Positions 28,860 to 38,066 of a DNA stretch of 64,000 nucleotides are shown here, one piece after another; position 1 is the stretch's first letter; every line of letters starts with the position of its first letter. The stretch is from Vibrio coralliirubri (GTDB taxonomy: Bacteria > Pseudomonadota > Gammaproteobacteria > Enterobacterales > Vibrionaceae). The notes under the pieces were generated by a model. The model made no database searches, was not told the DNA's origin, and saw nothing but the letters and a program-made list of their open reading frames with translations. Where the stretch lies: positions 1,550,001 to 1,614,000 of the forward strand of contig NZ_AP025470.1 in assembly GCF_024347375.1 (NCBI RefSeq). The letters run 5' to 3'. A program made the translations under genes and the position numbers.

Positions 28860-29913
28860 GGCTTTGTTGCGTAATTAAATTTAGAGATAGAGCCAACCCG
28901 TTTCGCTTGTTTCTTAGTCAATACGACAAGTTTCAGGCATACCTAACCCAGTAAGCTTGTTCAACGCTTTTATCATCGCGTAAGTTTCACCCACCTGGGC
29001 ATTGTAATTTCTTAAGCTCAGTTTCCCTCCTAGCAACTGTTTAACTCGATACATCGCTGTTTCTGAGAGTGAACGTTTGTGGTATCCATACCGCTCTTTC
29101 CAATACTTATTTGAGTCGTATAATTTCTGGCAACCCACGGCGAAATTTCGAGGGTGACCACGCTCCCAGAAGGCAGCCCCTTCTCTTGGGGGAATAAGCG
29201 CAATAGCTCCCTTAATCTTAATAGCAGCGTGACACGCTCTCGTGTCGTAAGCGCCATCACCAGACACCTCAAGGATACTTCGGCGTGTTTGTTTCAGTAA
29301 GTTCGGGAGTACTTCTCCATCTGTAACCGTCGATAAACTTAGCTCGGCGGCAATGATCTCATGAGTGTTGGTATCGACTGCAATATGCAGCTTTCGCCAG
29401 ACTCTACGCTTGCCATCCGTCCCATGTTTTTTGACTTTCCATTCACCTTCGCCATAAACCTTAAGGCCAGTAGCATCAATGGCTAGGTGCTGTATCGCTC
29501 CTCTCGTTTTAGTCTTAAATGAAACCTCAACTTGCTTGGCTCTACGACTGATGCAGGTGTAATGCGGACAACTTAACGGTACATGGGCTAACCTAAATAT
29601 CGAGTCGATAAATCCTTGCAGCGCTCTCAATGGCATAGAAAAAACTCGTTTGACCATGAGTGCTGTCGTGATAGCTAAATCACTGAACCGACGCGGCCTA
29701 CCGCGCTTATTCTGTTTGCTTTGCGCCCATCCGCTTATTGCTTCTTCATCAATCCAAAAAGTCAGAGAACCACGGTTAATGAGTGATCGGTTGTATTGCT
29801 TCCAGTTGGTTGTTTTATAACGAGGCTTAGGCATAGGACTACGAGATAGAGTGGAGGTAGCTGATCAGATCGTAGGTTCTTGATTTAGTTCCATTGAATT
29901 ACGCAACAAAGCC
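28860..29913 (-). mobile_element. IS5-family (IS903-type) element, copy D, without target duplication
   Basis: The fourth 1054-bp copy has intact ends, but the flanks differ (GCGTTATGG on the left, GTTTGTAGA on the right). The lack of a 9-bp duplication, unlike the other three copies, indicates an adjacent deletion or recombination with another copy after insertion. Confidence 0.95.
28914..29834 (-). CDS. IS5-family (IS903-type) transposase, copy D
   Basis: This 306-residue DDE transposase is identical to copies A to C. Confidence 0.95.
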   Translation of the reverse strand: MPKPRYKTTNWKQYNRSLINRGSLTFWIDEEAISGWAQSKQNKRGRPRRFSDLAITTALMVKRVFSMPLRALQGFIDSIFRLAHVPLSCPHYTCISRRAKQVEVSFKTKTRGAIQHLAIDATGLKVYGEGEWKVKKHGTDGKRRVWRKLHIAVDTNTHEIIAAELSLSTVTDGEVLPNLLKQTRRSILEVSGDGAYDTRACHAAIKIKGAIALIPPREGAAFWERGHPRNFAVGCQKLYDSNKYWKERYGYHKRSLSETAMYRVKQLLGGKLSLRNYNAQVGETYAMIKALNKLTGLGMPETCRID

Positions 29914-30046
29914 GTTTGTAGATGCTGCGGGCATTGCGGTAACAAATAACTGGTTTGACTGGGTAAGGGTTTACGTAGATGAAGCCATATTCAATGATGT
30001 CGCTGGTACTCTTCAGAAGTTTTGTTCTTGGCTTGAACAACAATAG
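29914..30046 (+). pseudogene. 3' gene remnant after IS copy D, perhaps the ParA C-terminus
   Basis: An open frame with no start begins at the IS edge and reads FVDAAGIAVTNNWFDWVRVY followed by about 23 residues to TAG. It lies in the same direction as the ParA fragment. The simplest reading is that an IS-linked deletion removed the middle of one gene, but the two halves could come from different genes. Confidence 0.5.
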
Positions 30047-30409
30047 TATTGCTTGGTCAGAAAGCCTGTATCAAAGCAATTTAAGATGGATTCTCGCTAC
30101 CCTTGTAAGTTATTGTTTTGTAATGGATTTCGCCTTGGTTGTCACTTCTAGGGGAGCATTGAGGGGAACTGTAGAAAATAAATATGAACGGTGATTTAAA
30201 TCCCTTTTTTATGCTTATTTTTTCCCCATTGTGATTTTGGTAAGATTTAAGATTCTTCAACACAAAGATATTTTGTGTTTTCTGAACTAATGAGACGACA
30301 CACAAGCTCAGAACAGTTAGGTTTCCGTAGCTACTACTACCAAATCAATTGCTTAGTAGCTGTTACTAGATAAAATAACGCTTGTCTTTAGTCAATTGGA
30401 TAGGAACTG
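30047..30409. other. Spacer with attC-like left arm and a hairpin
   Basis: No gene is supported. ATCAAAGCAATTTAAGATGG at about 30072-30091 resembles the left arm of Vibrio attC sites, but no matching right arm was found. AACACAAA-GATA-TTTGTGTT (about 30259-30279) is a terminator-like hairpin on the plus strand. Confidence 0.4.
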
Positions 30410-31768
30410 ATGGGAAGCTACGCATATGATTACCTGAATGATTCTCTACTTTTAGAAAGCACATTGGTTACACGGATGTACAGTGGTGTATCAGATTCAG
30501 AATTAGAGAAAGAACTGCGAAATTATCGCGAATATTGCCTGAAAGTGCTGCCAGAAATACGGAAAACCGTTAGGGCTAATAATGGCACTGTGAGCTGTAT
30601 GGCAACCGATACGATGTCACGTACTTCGCATCTAAAACAAGCTGCACTGTACTTAGAAGAAGCCGTTGTGGAAGATCCTATCTTTGAGCTAACGGACTTC
30701 AGATCAAGCGCTACGGAAGCACTAACCTCATTTATGGGCATGGCATCAATCTCAAAGATTGATCGTCAAAAGCTAGCTAAAGCAGCGGTTAAGCTTGTTG
30801 AATTACGTCCCTTAGTTGCGGGTGGTTACGTTAAGTTGTACCCAGTTAGCTTTGAGTTAGAGCGTCCAACAGAACTGCCACTAGTTTACTCGGATGTTGG
30901 ATTTGAAGACTGCTTACCCCCAAGTATTTTGGAACAATACAAATTAAGTGCTGATGTACGTAGTGTTCAAAACGACAATGGGCGAATGCTCGTGATGCGT
31001 GACTTATACCCATGTAGGAATATCAGCGTTCACTTCGAAGGTATGGAAAAAGGCTTTGCTATGGGATACCTGTTGACCCCTACTGAAGTTGAATCCACGG
31101 ATAAAGATGATGTCTATACATTTTTACACAAAAAGTCTTCAGTTCCACCTAGCAAAGCAGAATTTAATGCATGGGTAAACCAGTCAGTCAATCAAACAGC
31201 ACGCAATCACTTCATAGAACTCAAAAAACGCATCGCTTTATCAGAAGACCTCTGTTGTATGTTTGGTACTGAACATCTATTTGAAAGCAATCTTCTTAAC
31301 ATGAATGTTGGCACTAAAGATATCCACTCCAATACTTTGAATTGCGCCCTACGAATGGATGTGCCGTTCTTGGAAAAAGTGTCTTCTGCCGATCTAATGT
31401 CTATTAGAAACAATGATGGGGAAGCATTCCAATCATTTCGTGCTGAGCTGGAAAAAGGGTTACGTGAAGCAAGGCATGAGTCAGACCCACAACGTGTTAA
31501 GAATATTATTGAAGATACACAACATGAATTGTTAGAAGTTCAAATGCGCCAGATCGCACCGCAAGTGAAGCACATAAGAAACACTCACCTGACCGAAGCT
31601 GGTATCGCTGTTGCTGGTGTGGCACTAAGTGTTTTAACTGGTGGGGCAAGTTTACTTTTTACTGGGCTAGCGGGATTGAATACTATGAAATCGCGTAACG
31701 ACTACAAATCAAAGGTTACTGCAAATCCATGTCATTTTTTATGGAATGTAAAACAAAAAATGAAGTAG
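30410..31768 (+). CDS. Unrecognised 452-residue accessory protein
   Basis: I do not recognise this family. The protein is largely soluble and mixed alpha/beta. Its N-terminus is acidic and helical (ESTLVTRMYSGVSDSELEKE); the middle includes CLPPSILEQYKLSADVRSVQ and MLVMRDLYPCRNISVHFEG. Near the C-terminus a glycine-rich hydrophobic helix pair (AGIAVAGVALSVLTGGASLL, about 404-432) could insert in a membrane. AGGA precedes the ATG. It follows the broken ParA gene in the same direction and was probably acquired with it. The whole block is AT-rich, unlike the carboxypeptidase beyond. It may be a partner of the ParA-type ATPase, but this is only by adjacency. Confidence 0.65.
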   Translation: MGSYAYDYLNDSLLLESTLVTRMYSGVSDSELEKELRNYREYCLKVLPEIRKTVRANNGTVSCMATDTMSRTSHLKQAALYLEEAVVEDPIFELTDFRSSATEALTSFMGMASISKIDRQKLAKAAVKLVELRPLVAGGYVKLYPVSFELERPTELPLVYSDVGFEDCLPPSILEQYKLSADVRSVQNDNGRMLVMRDLYPCRNISVHFEGMEKGFAMGYLLTPTEVESTDKDDVYTFLHKKSSVPPSKAEFNAWVNQSVNQTARNHFIELKKRIALSEDLCCMFGTEHLFESNLLNMNVGTKDIHSNTLNCALRMDVPFLEKVSSADLMSIRNNDGEAFQSFRAELEKGLREARHESDPQRVKNIIEDTQHELLEVQMRQIAPQVKHIRNTHLTEAGIAVAGVALSVLTGGASLLFTGLAGLNTMKSRNDYKSKVTANPCHFLWNVKQKMK

Positions 31769-32087
31769 AAAGGCATCCTCCTTTTAATTCTGATTTTCTA
31801 CCAGTTTTTTGATACTAAGTTAAGCGAGTGCCTATACCTGTGGTTATTCGTCAATTGCTAATTTAGTAAAGTCGCTGACTTGTTTCTGTCCACCTTTGAG
31901 TTAGAGAGCGCTGCTTTTCGGTGTGTGATCAAGGAATAAACTACGTTTGCCTTTGGCATTTTGAACCTTTGCATCAGGCCGTTGTGTTCCTAAGGGGAGT
32001 AATACTTGTACTATGCTTTTTCAGCTTGGTTCTACTTACACAGCAAGCTCTGCAAGTAGAACACTTCAATGTGGTTGGGCGTTTTAT
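31769..32087. other. End of the accessory segment
   Basis: No complete gene. A startless minus-strand frame near 31890-32010 reads GKRSLFLDHTPKSSAL before its stop and may be a decayed gene end. A perfect 9-bp inverted repeat GTTCTACTT/AAGTAGAAC (32029-32062) lies just downstream of the carboxypeptidase stop and may be its terminator hairpin, although no T-run follows. Confidence 0.4.
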
Positions 32088-33560
32088 CTACAGATAACGA
32101 CTTCTCAAATGATCTTTGAAGTATTGCGCATTCAAGGTTTCACCTGTTGCACCTCTCACCAAATCATCAGTAGTAAGCAGGCTGCCTTTACTCCAAATGT
32201 TCGATTCTAGCCAAGTGAAGATAGGCGACAGGTCACCGCTTTCAATCACAGAGTTCACATCGACCGTCTTCTTCATTGAAGCCATGAACTGAGCCGCGTA
32301 CATCGCGCCTAATGTGTAAGATGGGAAGTAACCGAATGCGCCGTCTGTCCAGTGGATATCTTGCATACAACCGTTAGTGAAATTGCCTTGAGTGCTTAAG
32401 CCAAGGTATGACTGCATCTTGGTATTCCATAACTCTGGAACGTCGGTGTGTTTAATCTTGCCGTTGATCAAGTCACGCTCAATCTCGTAGCGCAGGATAA
32501 CGTGTGCAGGGTAGGTGAGTTCATCAGCATCGACACGGATGAAGTCTTTCTTCACGCGAGTGTAGATCTTCTGGAAGTTCTCTTTCTCAAACTCTGAACC
32601 TGAAAATTGCTGCCCTGCCAAGTTTGCTAAGTGTCCAATGAACGGGTCACTGCGGCCGACTTGCATCTCGAAGAACAGAGACTGAGATTCATGGATGCCC
32701 ATAGAGCGCGCTTCGCCCGCCGGTTGGCCTGCTAGGTGTTTTGGTAAGCCTTGCTCGTAACGTGCGTGTCCTGTTTCATGCACAATACCCATTAAGCTTT
32801 GAACGAATTCCGCTTCGTCGTATCGGGTTGTGATACGTACGTCTGAAGGGACGCCACCACAGAATGGGTGAACACTTTCATCCAATCGGCCATGTTCGAA
32901 ATCGAACTGAAGCAGCTTCATGACTTCTAAACCAAGTGCTTTTTGCTTCTCGGTCGAATAGATGCCTGATGGTGCGTTAAATTGCTCGCTCGATTGTTTC
33001 TCGATCACTTCATCAATTAAACCTGGAAGCCAAGTTTTAACGTCTGCAAATAGGGTATCAAGTGAAGCAGAGCTGGTGCCCGGTTCATAGATATCCAGCA
33101 TTGCATCATAAGGCGTTAAGTTAGCGGCATCTGCGCGGATCTGAGCTTCTTCACGAGATAGCTCAACCACTTCACGCCAGTTCTTTTCGAATCCAACCCA
33201 GTCGTTGTTACCACGTTGGCTGCGCCATGCATGTTCACATTTTGAACCTGCTAGAGATTTTGCTTCAACCAGCTTTTCTGGAAGTAGGTTAGCTTGTTGC
33301 CATTGGCGTTTTATTTCACGAAGTGACGATTGTTGTTCGTTATTTAGCGCTTCGTTTTCAGCGTCTGCAATCCAGTCGCCAAGTTGTGGTTGCGTCATTA
33401 ACCCGTGAATATGAACCGAAAGCTCGGCCATCGCTTCACTACGAGCTTGGTTACCACCGGCAGGCATCATTGAAGCTTGGTCCCAACCACAAATAGAGGC
33501 TAGGTGTTGAAAGCGTGAACATTTTTGAGAGTGTTCGACTAGTTTTTTGAATGCGCTCAT
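32088..33560 (-). CDS. M32 (Taq-type) metallocarboxypeptidase
   Basis: This 490-residue cytoplasmic zinc carboxypeptidase belongs to family M32. The zinc motif is HETGH (261-265) with the third ligand in GIHESQSLFFE (HES, about 290-292). Family blocks SDVRITTRYDE and VDADELTYPAHVILRYEIE, as well as DIHWTDGAFGYFPSYTLG, are present. The enzyme releases C-terminal residues from peptides. Full length for the family. It starts at 33560 (MSAFKKLVEHS) and stands alone. It marks return to core-like sequence after the accessory segment. Confidence 0.94.
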   Translation of the reverse strand: MSAFKKLVEHSQKCSRFQHLASICGWDQASMMPAGGNQARSEAMAELSVHIHGLMTQPQLGDWIADAENEALNNEQQSSLREIKRQWQQANLLPEKLVEAKSLAGSKCEHAWRSQRGNNDWVGFEKNWREVVELSREEAQIRADAANLTPYDAMLDIYEPGTSSASLDTLFADVKTWLPGLIDEVIEKQSSEQFNAPSGIYSTEKQKALGLEVMKLLQFDFEHGRLDESVHPFCGGVPSDVRITTRYDEAEFVQSLMGIVHETGHARYEQGLPKHLAGQPAGEARSMGIHESQSLFFEMQVGRSDPFIGHLANLAGQQFSGSEFEKENFQKIYTRVKKDFIRVDADELTYPAHVILRYEIERDLINGKIKHTDVPELWNTKMQSYLGLSTQGNFTNGCMQDIHWTDGAFGYFPSYTLGAMYAAQFMASMKKTVDVNSVIESGDLSPIFTWLESNIWSKGSLLTTDDLVRGATGETLNAQYFKDHLRSRYL

Positions 33561-33858
33561 TTGACTACTCTTAATTTGGTTTCTTTAAATGATCCTTAGG
33601 GCTGTGTCAGCGTTAAGGTTCATCTCTCGTGTACTTTGATTATGGCTCTGCTTTTTAATGACGCCGACCTTCGCAGTCGAAGATATAGCGAGAAAAGCAT
33701 GAGGCGGTACGATGCCTTGAATTTACTATTTCTTAACAAATTAAACTGTTCTATTGTGCACAAAATCAGTGAGTTGTATAGCTGGTGGCAATTGTTGCTT
33801 GCGAATTGTTCAGATACACGGTATTGATGATAGATCGCTGAACAAGAATGACAATGAT

Positions 33859-34494
33859 ATGGATATTTTGAACTTTGAGGCATTTCTAATTGCCATCACT
33901 ATTTTAACGCTAACGCCGGGCTTAGATACGGCTTTGGTGATTCGCAATACTAGCCGCTCTGGCTTAGCTGACGGTTGTATGACGAGCTTTGGTATTTGTA
34001 GCGGCTTGTATGTACACGCGTTTTTCTCTGCTGTGGGCATATCTGCAATCCTCGCCCAATCCGCTGAACTCTTTCAAGCCGTTAAGATGGTGGGTGCGGT
34101 TTACCTCATCTGGCTTGGCTTAAGCAGTTTACGAGCTTTGATGAAAAACGGTGGCGGTTTGAAGGTCGGAGAACAAGCTCAACAAGCTTACAGTGCAAAG
34201 CGTTCTTTGCGTGAAGGCTTTCTGTCTAACGTTCTTAACCCAAAAACGGCAGTTTTCTATTTGGCCTTTTTACCTCAATTTGTAAACCCTGAAGGTTCAC
34301 CTTTATTGCAATCTATGTTGATGGCTTCGGTACACTTTATGATTGCGATGGTGTGGCAGTGTGGTTTGGCTGGTGCTCTTAATTCCGCTAAAAACTTGCT
34401 CAAGAACGCGAGTTTTATGAAGTGGATGGAAGGTGTGACGGGCATGGTGCTGGTTGGGCTAGGTGTTAAGCTTCTGATGGAAGAGCCTGTGTAG
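33859..34494 (+). CDS. LysE/RhtB-family amino-acid exporter
   Basis: This 211-residue inner-membrane protein has six hydrophobic segments and the family pattern TLTPGLDTALVIRNTSRSGL near the N-terminus. A central basic loop is followed by EGFLSNVLNPKTAVFYLAFLPQF. LysE/RhtB proteins export amino acids or derivatives. I start at 33859 (MDILNFEAFL), matching family length; the longer frame adds 35 Cys-rich residues that are not credible. It lies 46 bp from the IS3 element, which may have removed its terminator. Confidence 0.88.
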   Translation: MDILNFEAFLIAITILTLTPGLDTALVIRNTSRSGLADGCMTSFGICSGLYVHAFFSAVGISAILAQSAELFQAVKMVGAVYLIWLGLSSLRALMKNGGGLKVGEQAQQAYSAKRSLREGFLSNVLNPKTAVFYLAFLPQFVNPEGSPLLQSMLMASVHFMIAMVWQCGLAGALNSAKNLLKNASFMKWMEGVTGMVLVGLGVKLLMEEPV

Positions 34495-34571
34495 TTCACC
34501 GTTTCCAGTTGAACATGAATATATGAAAGCCCACGATGTGTGAAGTGACCCCGTAAAGTTGGACATTTCTG

Positions 34572-35357
34572 TTAAGCGGCTTTCAAGGCCTGAGTTCGAT
34601 ATTCTATCGGAGTCAGGCCTTTTAGTTTCACTTTTATACGTTTGGTATTGTAGTACTCGATGTATTCTTTAATCTGCTCTATCAGAGCATCTGCATCTTC
34701 AAAGCTTTGGTTGTGATACATCTCGGTTTTGAGTAAAGCAAAAAAGTTTTCAGCAACAGCATTATCCAAGCAGTTACCTTTTCTCGACATGCTTTGCGTT
34801 AACCCACTCTCCGCTACCTTTTTCTGATACTGTCGATGGCGATATTGCCAACCTTGATCGCTATGTATAATTGGCTTTGAGTTGGGTTTAAGCGTTGATA
34901 TAGCTTCCGTCAGCATATCTGTGACAAGCGGCAAGCAGGCATTTTTGGCCACTCTATAAGCAACCACCTCCTGAGTAAACAAGTCGACAACGGGAGATAA
35001 GTATACTTTCTGCTCTTTGACTTTGAACTCCGTGACATCAGTTACCCACTTTTCATCGGGTTGAGTCGCACTAAAATCTCTTTCAAGAACGTTGGGAGCA
35101 GCTTTTCCTGACTCTCCTCGGTATGAACGATACTTTTTAATCCTGACCGTCGATTTAAGGTTGAGCTGAGCCATAAGCCTTTGAACCGTTTTGTGATTAA
35201 GCACGAACCCCTGATTCTTTAGTTCCAAGTGAATACGGCGGTAGCCGTATCGCCCCTTATGTTCATGATAAATTGACTTTATCAACCGCAGCTCACGTTC
35301 GTAGCTATTTTGGCGCTTGCTCGTTTGAGCCTGATAATAAAAGACACTTTTTGCCAA
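34572..35357 (-). CDS. IS3 OrfB transposase (DDE integrase core)
   Basis: From the ATG at 35357 this is 261 residues; the same frame continues upstream into orfA, beginning in the -1 frame KAVIALTLKGKYPLKHLL. It has an HTH_21-type segment (YHEHKGRYGYRRIHLELKNQ) and an rve integrase core: Asp in WVTDVTEFKVKEQKVYLSPV, Asp in IIHSDQGWQYRH and Glu in NCLDNAVAENFFALLKTE. The product expected is an OrfAB fusion through frameshift at the T8 run (35439-35446, A8 on the coding strand). Confidence 0.94.
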   Translation of the reverse strand: MAKSVFYYQAQTSKRQNSYERELRLIKSIYHEHKGRYGYRRIHLELKNQGFVLNHKTVQRLMAQLNLKSTVRIKKYRSYRGESGKAAPNVLERDFSATQPDEKWVTDVTEFKVKEQKVYLSPVVDLFTQEVVAYRVAKNACLPLVTDMLTEAISTLKPNSKPIIHSDQGWQYRHRQYQKKVAESGLTQSMSRKGNCLDNAVAENFFALLKTEMYHNQSFEDADALIEQIKEYIEYYNTKRIKVKLKGLTPIEYRTQALKAA

Positions 35358-35410
35358 CTGTAGAGTGTGCAGTAAGTGCTTTAATGGGTACTTGCCTTTA
35401 AGAGTTAGAG

Positions 35411-35920
35411 CTATGACCGCTTTTTCTTTGTTCGACGGTTTTTTTTCTGCTCCAACTCTTCCAACTTTTTTAGAACGGCATTCTCGGTTCGTAAGTAGAC
35501 CAACTCCTCTTTTAGCTCCTCAAGTGTCATTTCATTATCAGGCTTAGTGGTACGTTGAGGTTGCTGTTTCATTGAGGGTCTTCCTTTCTGGCGCATTTCG
35601 AGCCCCTTGATACCGAGCTCATTAAATCGTTTAAGCCAGACAGAGAGTATTCCAGGGGATGAGAGGTTTAATACAGCGCTAGTGTGCGTGAGAGACCATT
35701 CATTCGTCCACATTAAATTCAATGCTTTTCGTTTTGTTTGAGCAGTCGCGGCATGATTAGTTGGTAAAAATGAATCAGTACCATGGATGGCAAAGACTTG
35801 AGCCCAATACCGTATCTGCCTTGAAGAAATTGAATATTGTTTTGCTAAGTAGAGAGATGACGTGCCATCTAAGTATTGCTTAGCAATGATACATTTTAGC
35901 TCTCGGCTATATTTGGACAT
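35411..35920 (-). CDS. IS3 OrfA, helix-turn-helix protein
   Basis: This 169-residue OrfA is identical to the copy at 129-638, with an N-terminal HTH and C-terminal leucine-rich coiled stretch. The A_AAA_AAC heptamer in its 3' end is in the phase expected for -1 slippage into orfB. Confidence 0.93.
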   Translation of the reverse strand: MSKYSRELKCIIAKQYLDGTSSLYLAKQYSISSRQIRYWAQVFAIHGTDSFLPTNHAATAQTKRKALNLMWTNEWSLTHTSAVLNLSSPGILSVWLKRFNELGIKGLEMRQKGRPSMKQQPQRTTKPDNEMTLEELKEELVYLRTENAVLKKLEELEQKKNRRTKKKRS

Positions 35921-36030
35921 AAAAAGACCCCCAATAATTGGTGTCCAACTATTGGGGGTCAGTTCATGTGTCGTGGGCTTTGTGCTTTATTACTGGTAGA
36001 TCTTTGTACCGATCTTATTCAACAGCGCAG

Positions 36031-37506
36031 TTATTCAACGACGCTAATGTTCATCTCAGCACCTTCGAAACCTAAGTCACTCAACTCATCGGCGTTAAAG
36101 TTGGTGGTAACTTCGATATCGCCAATGCGCTCAGTAGATTCGTTGACGGAATCAGTACTTCTTTTGCTGCGTAGATTGTTAGTAATTGGTGTTGCTTGTC
36201 CAATTTCGATAGTACCTGCAAATTGAGATTCAGCGTAGAAATCACCAGACACGTAAGAGTGGAATGGGCGCAAGCTTCCGCCAGTCGCGTATTGCATGCT
36301 TGATAAGCCAGCTTCTTTAATCGCCCAGCCCCAATCCCACCATTTTGTTTCACCTGGGATGTAACGGTGATCCCATTGGTAGCGAATGTCGGCAGATTCA
36401 CTGCTGCCACGACCCATGGTGAAGGTATGAGCCTTGTATGGGCGGTTATCTGGATGGGAGTGCCACGCGTTGCCACCCCAACGAAGGAAGCCGTTGAATT
36501 CAACATCGTAGCTAATATCGGCGTTGAATCGGTACGGGTAAGAAATGCTTGAACGATACAGCTCAACTCGAATCGGTAGCTCTGAGTTTGCTGGAACCAT
36601 AGGTCGCGCTTGAAGTGTTACTTGTTCGCTAGTGGAGTTGCCATTTGTTTCAGCGAAGCTTTGGTTAGCCTCGAACTTAACGGTGAGCTTAGTTTCGCCA
36701 ACCAAAGGCCACTTGAAGGTATTTTCTGTTTGAACGCTTTGTGAGAATCCATAGCTGTTCGTTTTCGACCAGTTTGTTGATTCGTCTACTTTTAGGTCGA
36801 CCACCACTTGTTGCGCGATATTGCTGTTGTTTCTTGCCGTCGCGTAAACCGTCTTCACTAATTCACGATCCGACTCGACAACATCACCATGCCAAAAGTT
36901 GTCATCGTTAACGGTGTAGGCAAAATTGTCGACGGTGATTTTGGTTTTTTCATCACAGCGATAGCCACTACAAGAACCATTGTTATTTCCTTGTATTACC
37001 CAGCTGTCGCCAGAGCGCTTTATCGTCATGTCTTCGCCAACATACTGACTGTTATTACCGCCAACCCATGCGTAACCTAGGTTGTGAGCTAAATAGCTTA
37101 ATGGGCGAACAAAATCGTTACGGTTGTTTACTAATTCATACTGAACATCGATTTCGCTGCCTTCCTGAACCGACTTGGCGGAATAGTTAGGGATTTCAGA
37201 TTGGTCGTTGTTTGGGTAACAGAACGTTGACCCACTGCTTGATTGCTTAATTTCGCCATGATAACCAGGCCCCATGATTACCCAGTTTCCTTTTAACCCG
37301 GTGATCTGCCAAGTGCCCATACGAGCGACCAAAGCACTCTTCTGCTCTTCGGCTTCATAACGGTCTATAGGACGATAACCAGAGCGACATACATCTTCAC
37401 CAAGTTGGTCAAACACTATTTGGTCTGGGTAAATCTTCGCGTTTACACCGGTTGATAGAACAGACAACACTGCGGTTGCTAAGAGACTTCTGTTTACTGT
37501 GATCAT
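36031..37506 (-). CDS. Aerolysin-family pore-forming toxin
   Basis: This 491-residue proprotein starts at 37506 (MITVNRSLL), where GAGGGA lies 7 nt upstream. The signal peptide ends near GVNA/KIYPDQ. The mature part follows aerolysin throughout: GLKGNWVIMGPGYHGEIK, the receptor-binding lobe with DNFWHGDVVESDRELVKTVY, and the amphipathic membrane-inserting region NSYGFSQSVQTENTFKWPLV. A C-terminal activation stretch with a basic RSKR site (about 446-449) precedes a 42-residue propeptide. The family forms heptameric beta-barrel pores after proteolysis. The gene stands beside a ToxR/ToxS-like pair, which suggests regulation by it. IS3 has inserted 65 bp past its stop. Confidence 0.95.
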   Translation of the reverse strand: MITVNRSLLATAVLSVLSTGVNAKIYPDQIVFDQLGEDVCRSGYRPIDRYEAEEQKSALVARMGTWQITGLKGNWVIMGPGYHGEIKQSSSGSTFCYPNNDQSEIPNYSAKSVQEGSEIDVQYELVNNRNDFVRPLSYLAHNLGYAWVGGNNSQYVGEDMTIKRSGDSWVIQGNNNGSCSGYRCDEKTKITVDNFAYTVNDDNFWHGDVVESDRELVKTVYATARNNSNIAQQVVVDLKVDESTNWSKTNSYGFSQSVQTENTFKWPLVGETKLTVKFEANQSFAETNGNSTSEQVTLQARPMVPANSELPIRVELYRSSISYPYRFNADISYDVEFNGFLRWGGNAWHSHPDNRPYKAHTFTMGRGSSESADIRYQWDHRYIPGETKWWDWGWAIKEAGLSSMQYATGGSLRPFHSYVSGDFYAESQFAGTIEIGQATPITNNLRSKRSTDSVNESTERIGDIEVTTNFNADELSDLGFEGAEMNISVVE

Positions 37507-38066
37507 TAACAATTCCCTCATTTGTAATTTTTCTATTTTGATAATGTTTTGTGTGCCGTGCAGTTAACAAGACAAGTTCACTTTTTCATGTTGATAAATA
37601 GATAGATACTGAAAAGGGTTGAATTAAATTACCCCTTTAATTCAATGGCTTGTATTGTCATTAGTGTTTTTACGGTGAAAGAGTATACAACTGAACGTAA
37701 ATTGTTTGATGGGGCTCAAACCGTTTTTAGAAAAATGAAGGCCCATTATTCGGGCTTAGACGTCAAAATTATTTGACGTTATTTTTGGCGCTTGTATGAA
37801 TGGTTAATTAGAAGAACAGATATAACCATTCACAATGCTCGTAGTTTTAAGGTGGGCAAGTAGTGAGTGATAAGGAGTAAAAATCTAACTTGAATATTTT
37901 GATTTTCTATCGGTTTTAAAATGCAAACACTTAAAGTAAGGAAGACGGTAATAATTGTATTACTGATAAAATAATGAAAATAACCATCCGTTTTTTATGT
38001 GTAATATCGGAAAATCTTGCTACTTGATAATAGGGCACTTGTTGCTAGTGGTTAAACTATCTCTAA
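37507..38066. other. Intergenic region between aerolysin and the ToxS-like gene
   Basis: No gene. The aerolysin promoter must lie here. Two hairpins are visible: GCCCGAATAATGGGC-like on the minus strand (about 37741-37757), followed by CTTCATTTTTC, and ACGTCAAA/TTTGACGT (about 37760-37780), followed on the plus strand by TATTTTT. The rest is AT-rich, which would suit a ToxR-type binding region. Confidence 0.45.

Larger units (their letters stand above)
34541..35966 (-). mobile_element. IS3-family (IS150-like) element, complete
   Basis: This 1426-bp element has imperfect terminal repeats TGAAGTGACCCC and TGAACTGACCCC, orfA and orfB on the minus strand, and a 4-bp duplication TGTG on each side (34537-34540 and 35967-35970). 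It is identical to the partial copy at 1-684 over their shared length. It sits between the LysE gene and aerolysin. Confidence 0.95.

Noticed and set aside
29979..30194. 71-codon plus frame after IS copy D
   Set aside because: Overlaps the ParA-like remnant in another frame and has no ribosome site.
32013..32210. 65-codon plus frame at the carboxypeptidase 3' end
   Set aside because: Runs antisense into the M32 gene and has no family features.
33620..33883. Overlapping small frames on both strands between the carboxypeptidase and LysE genes
   Set aside because: Spacer noise, with no start signals.
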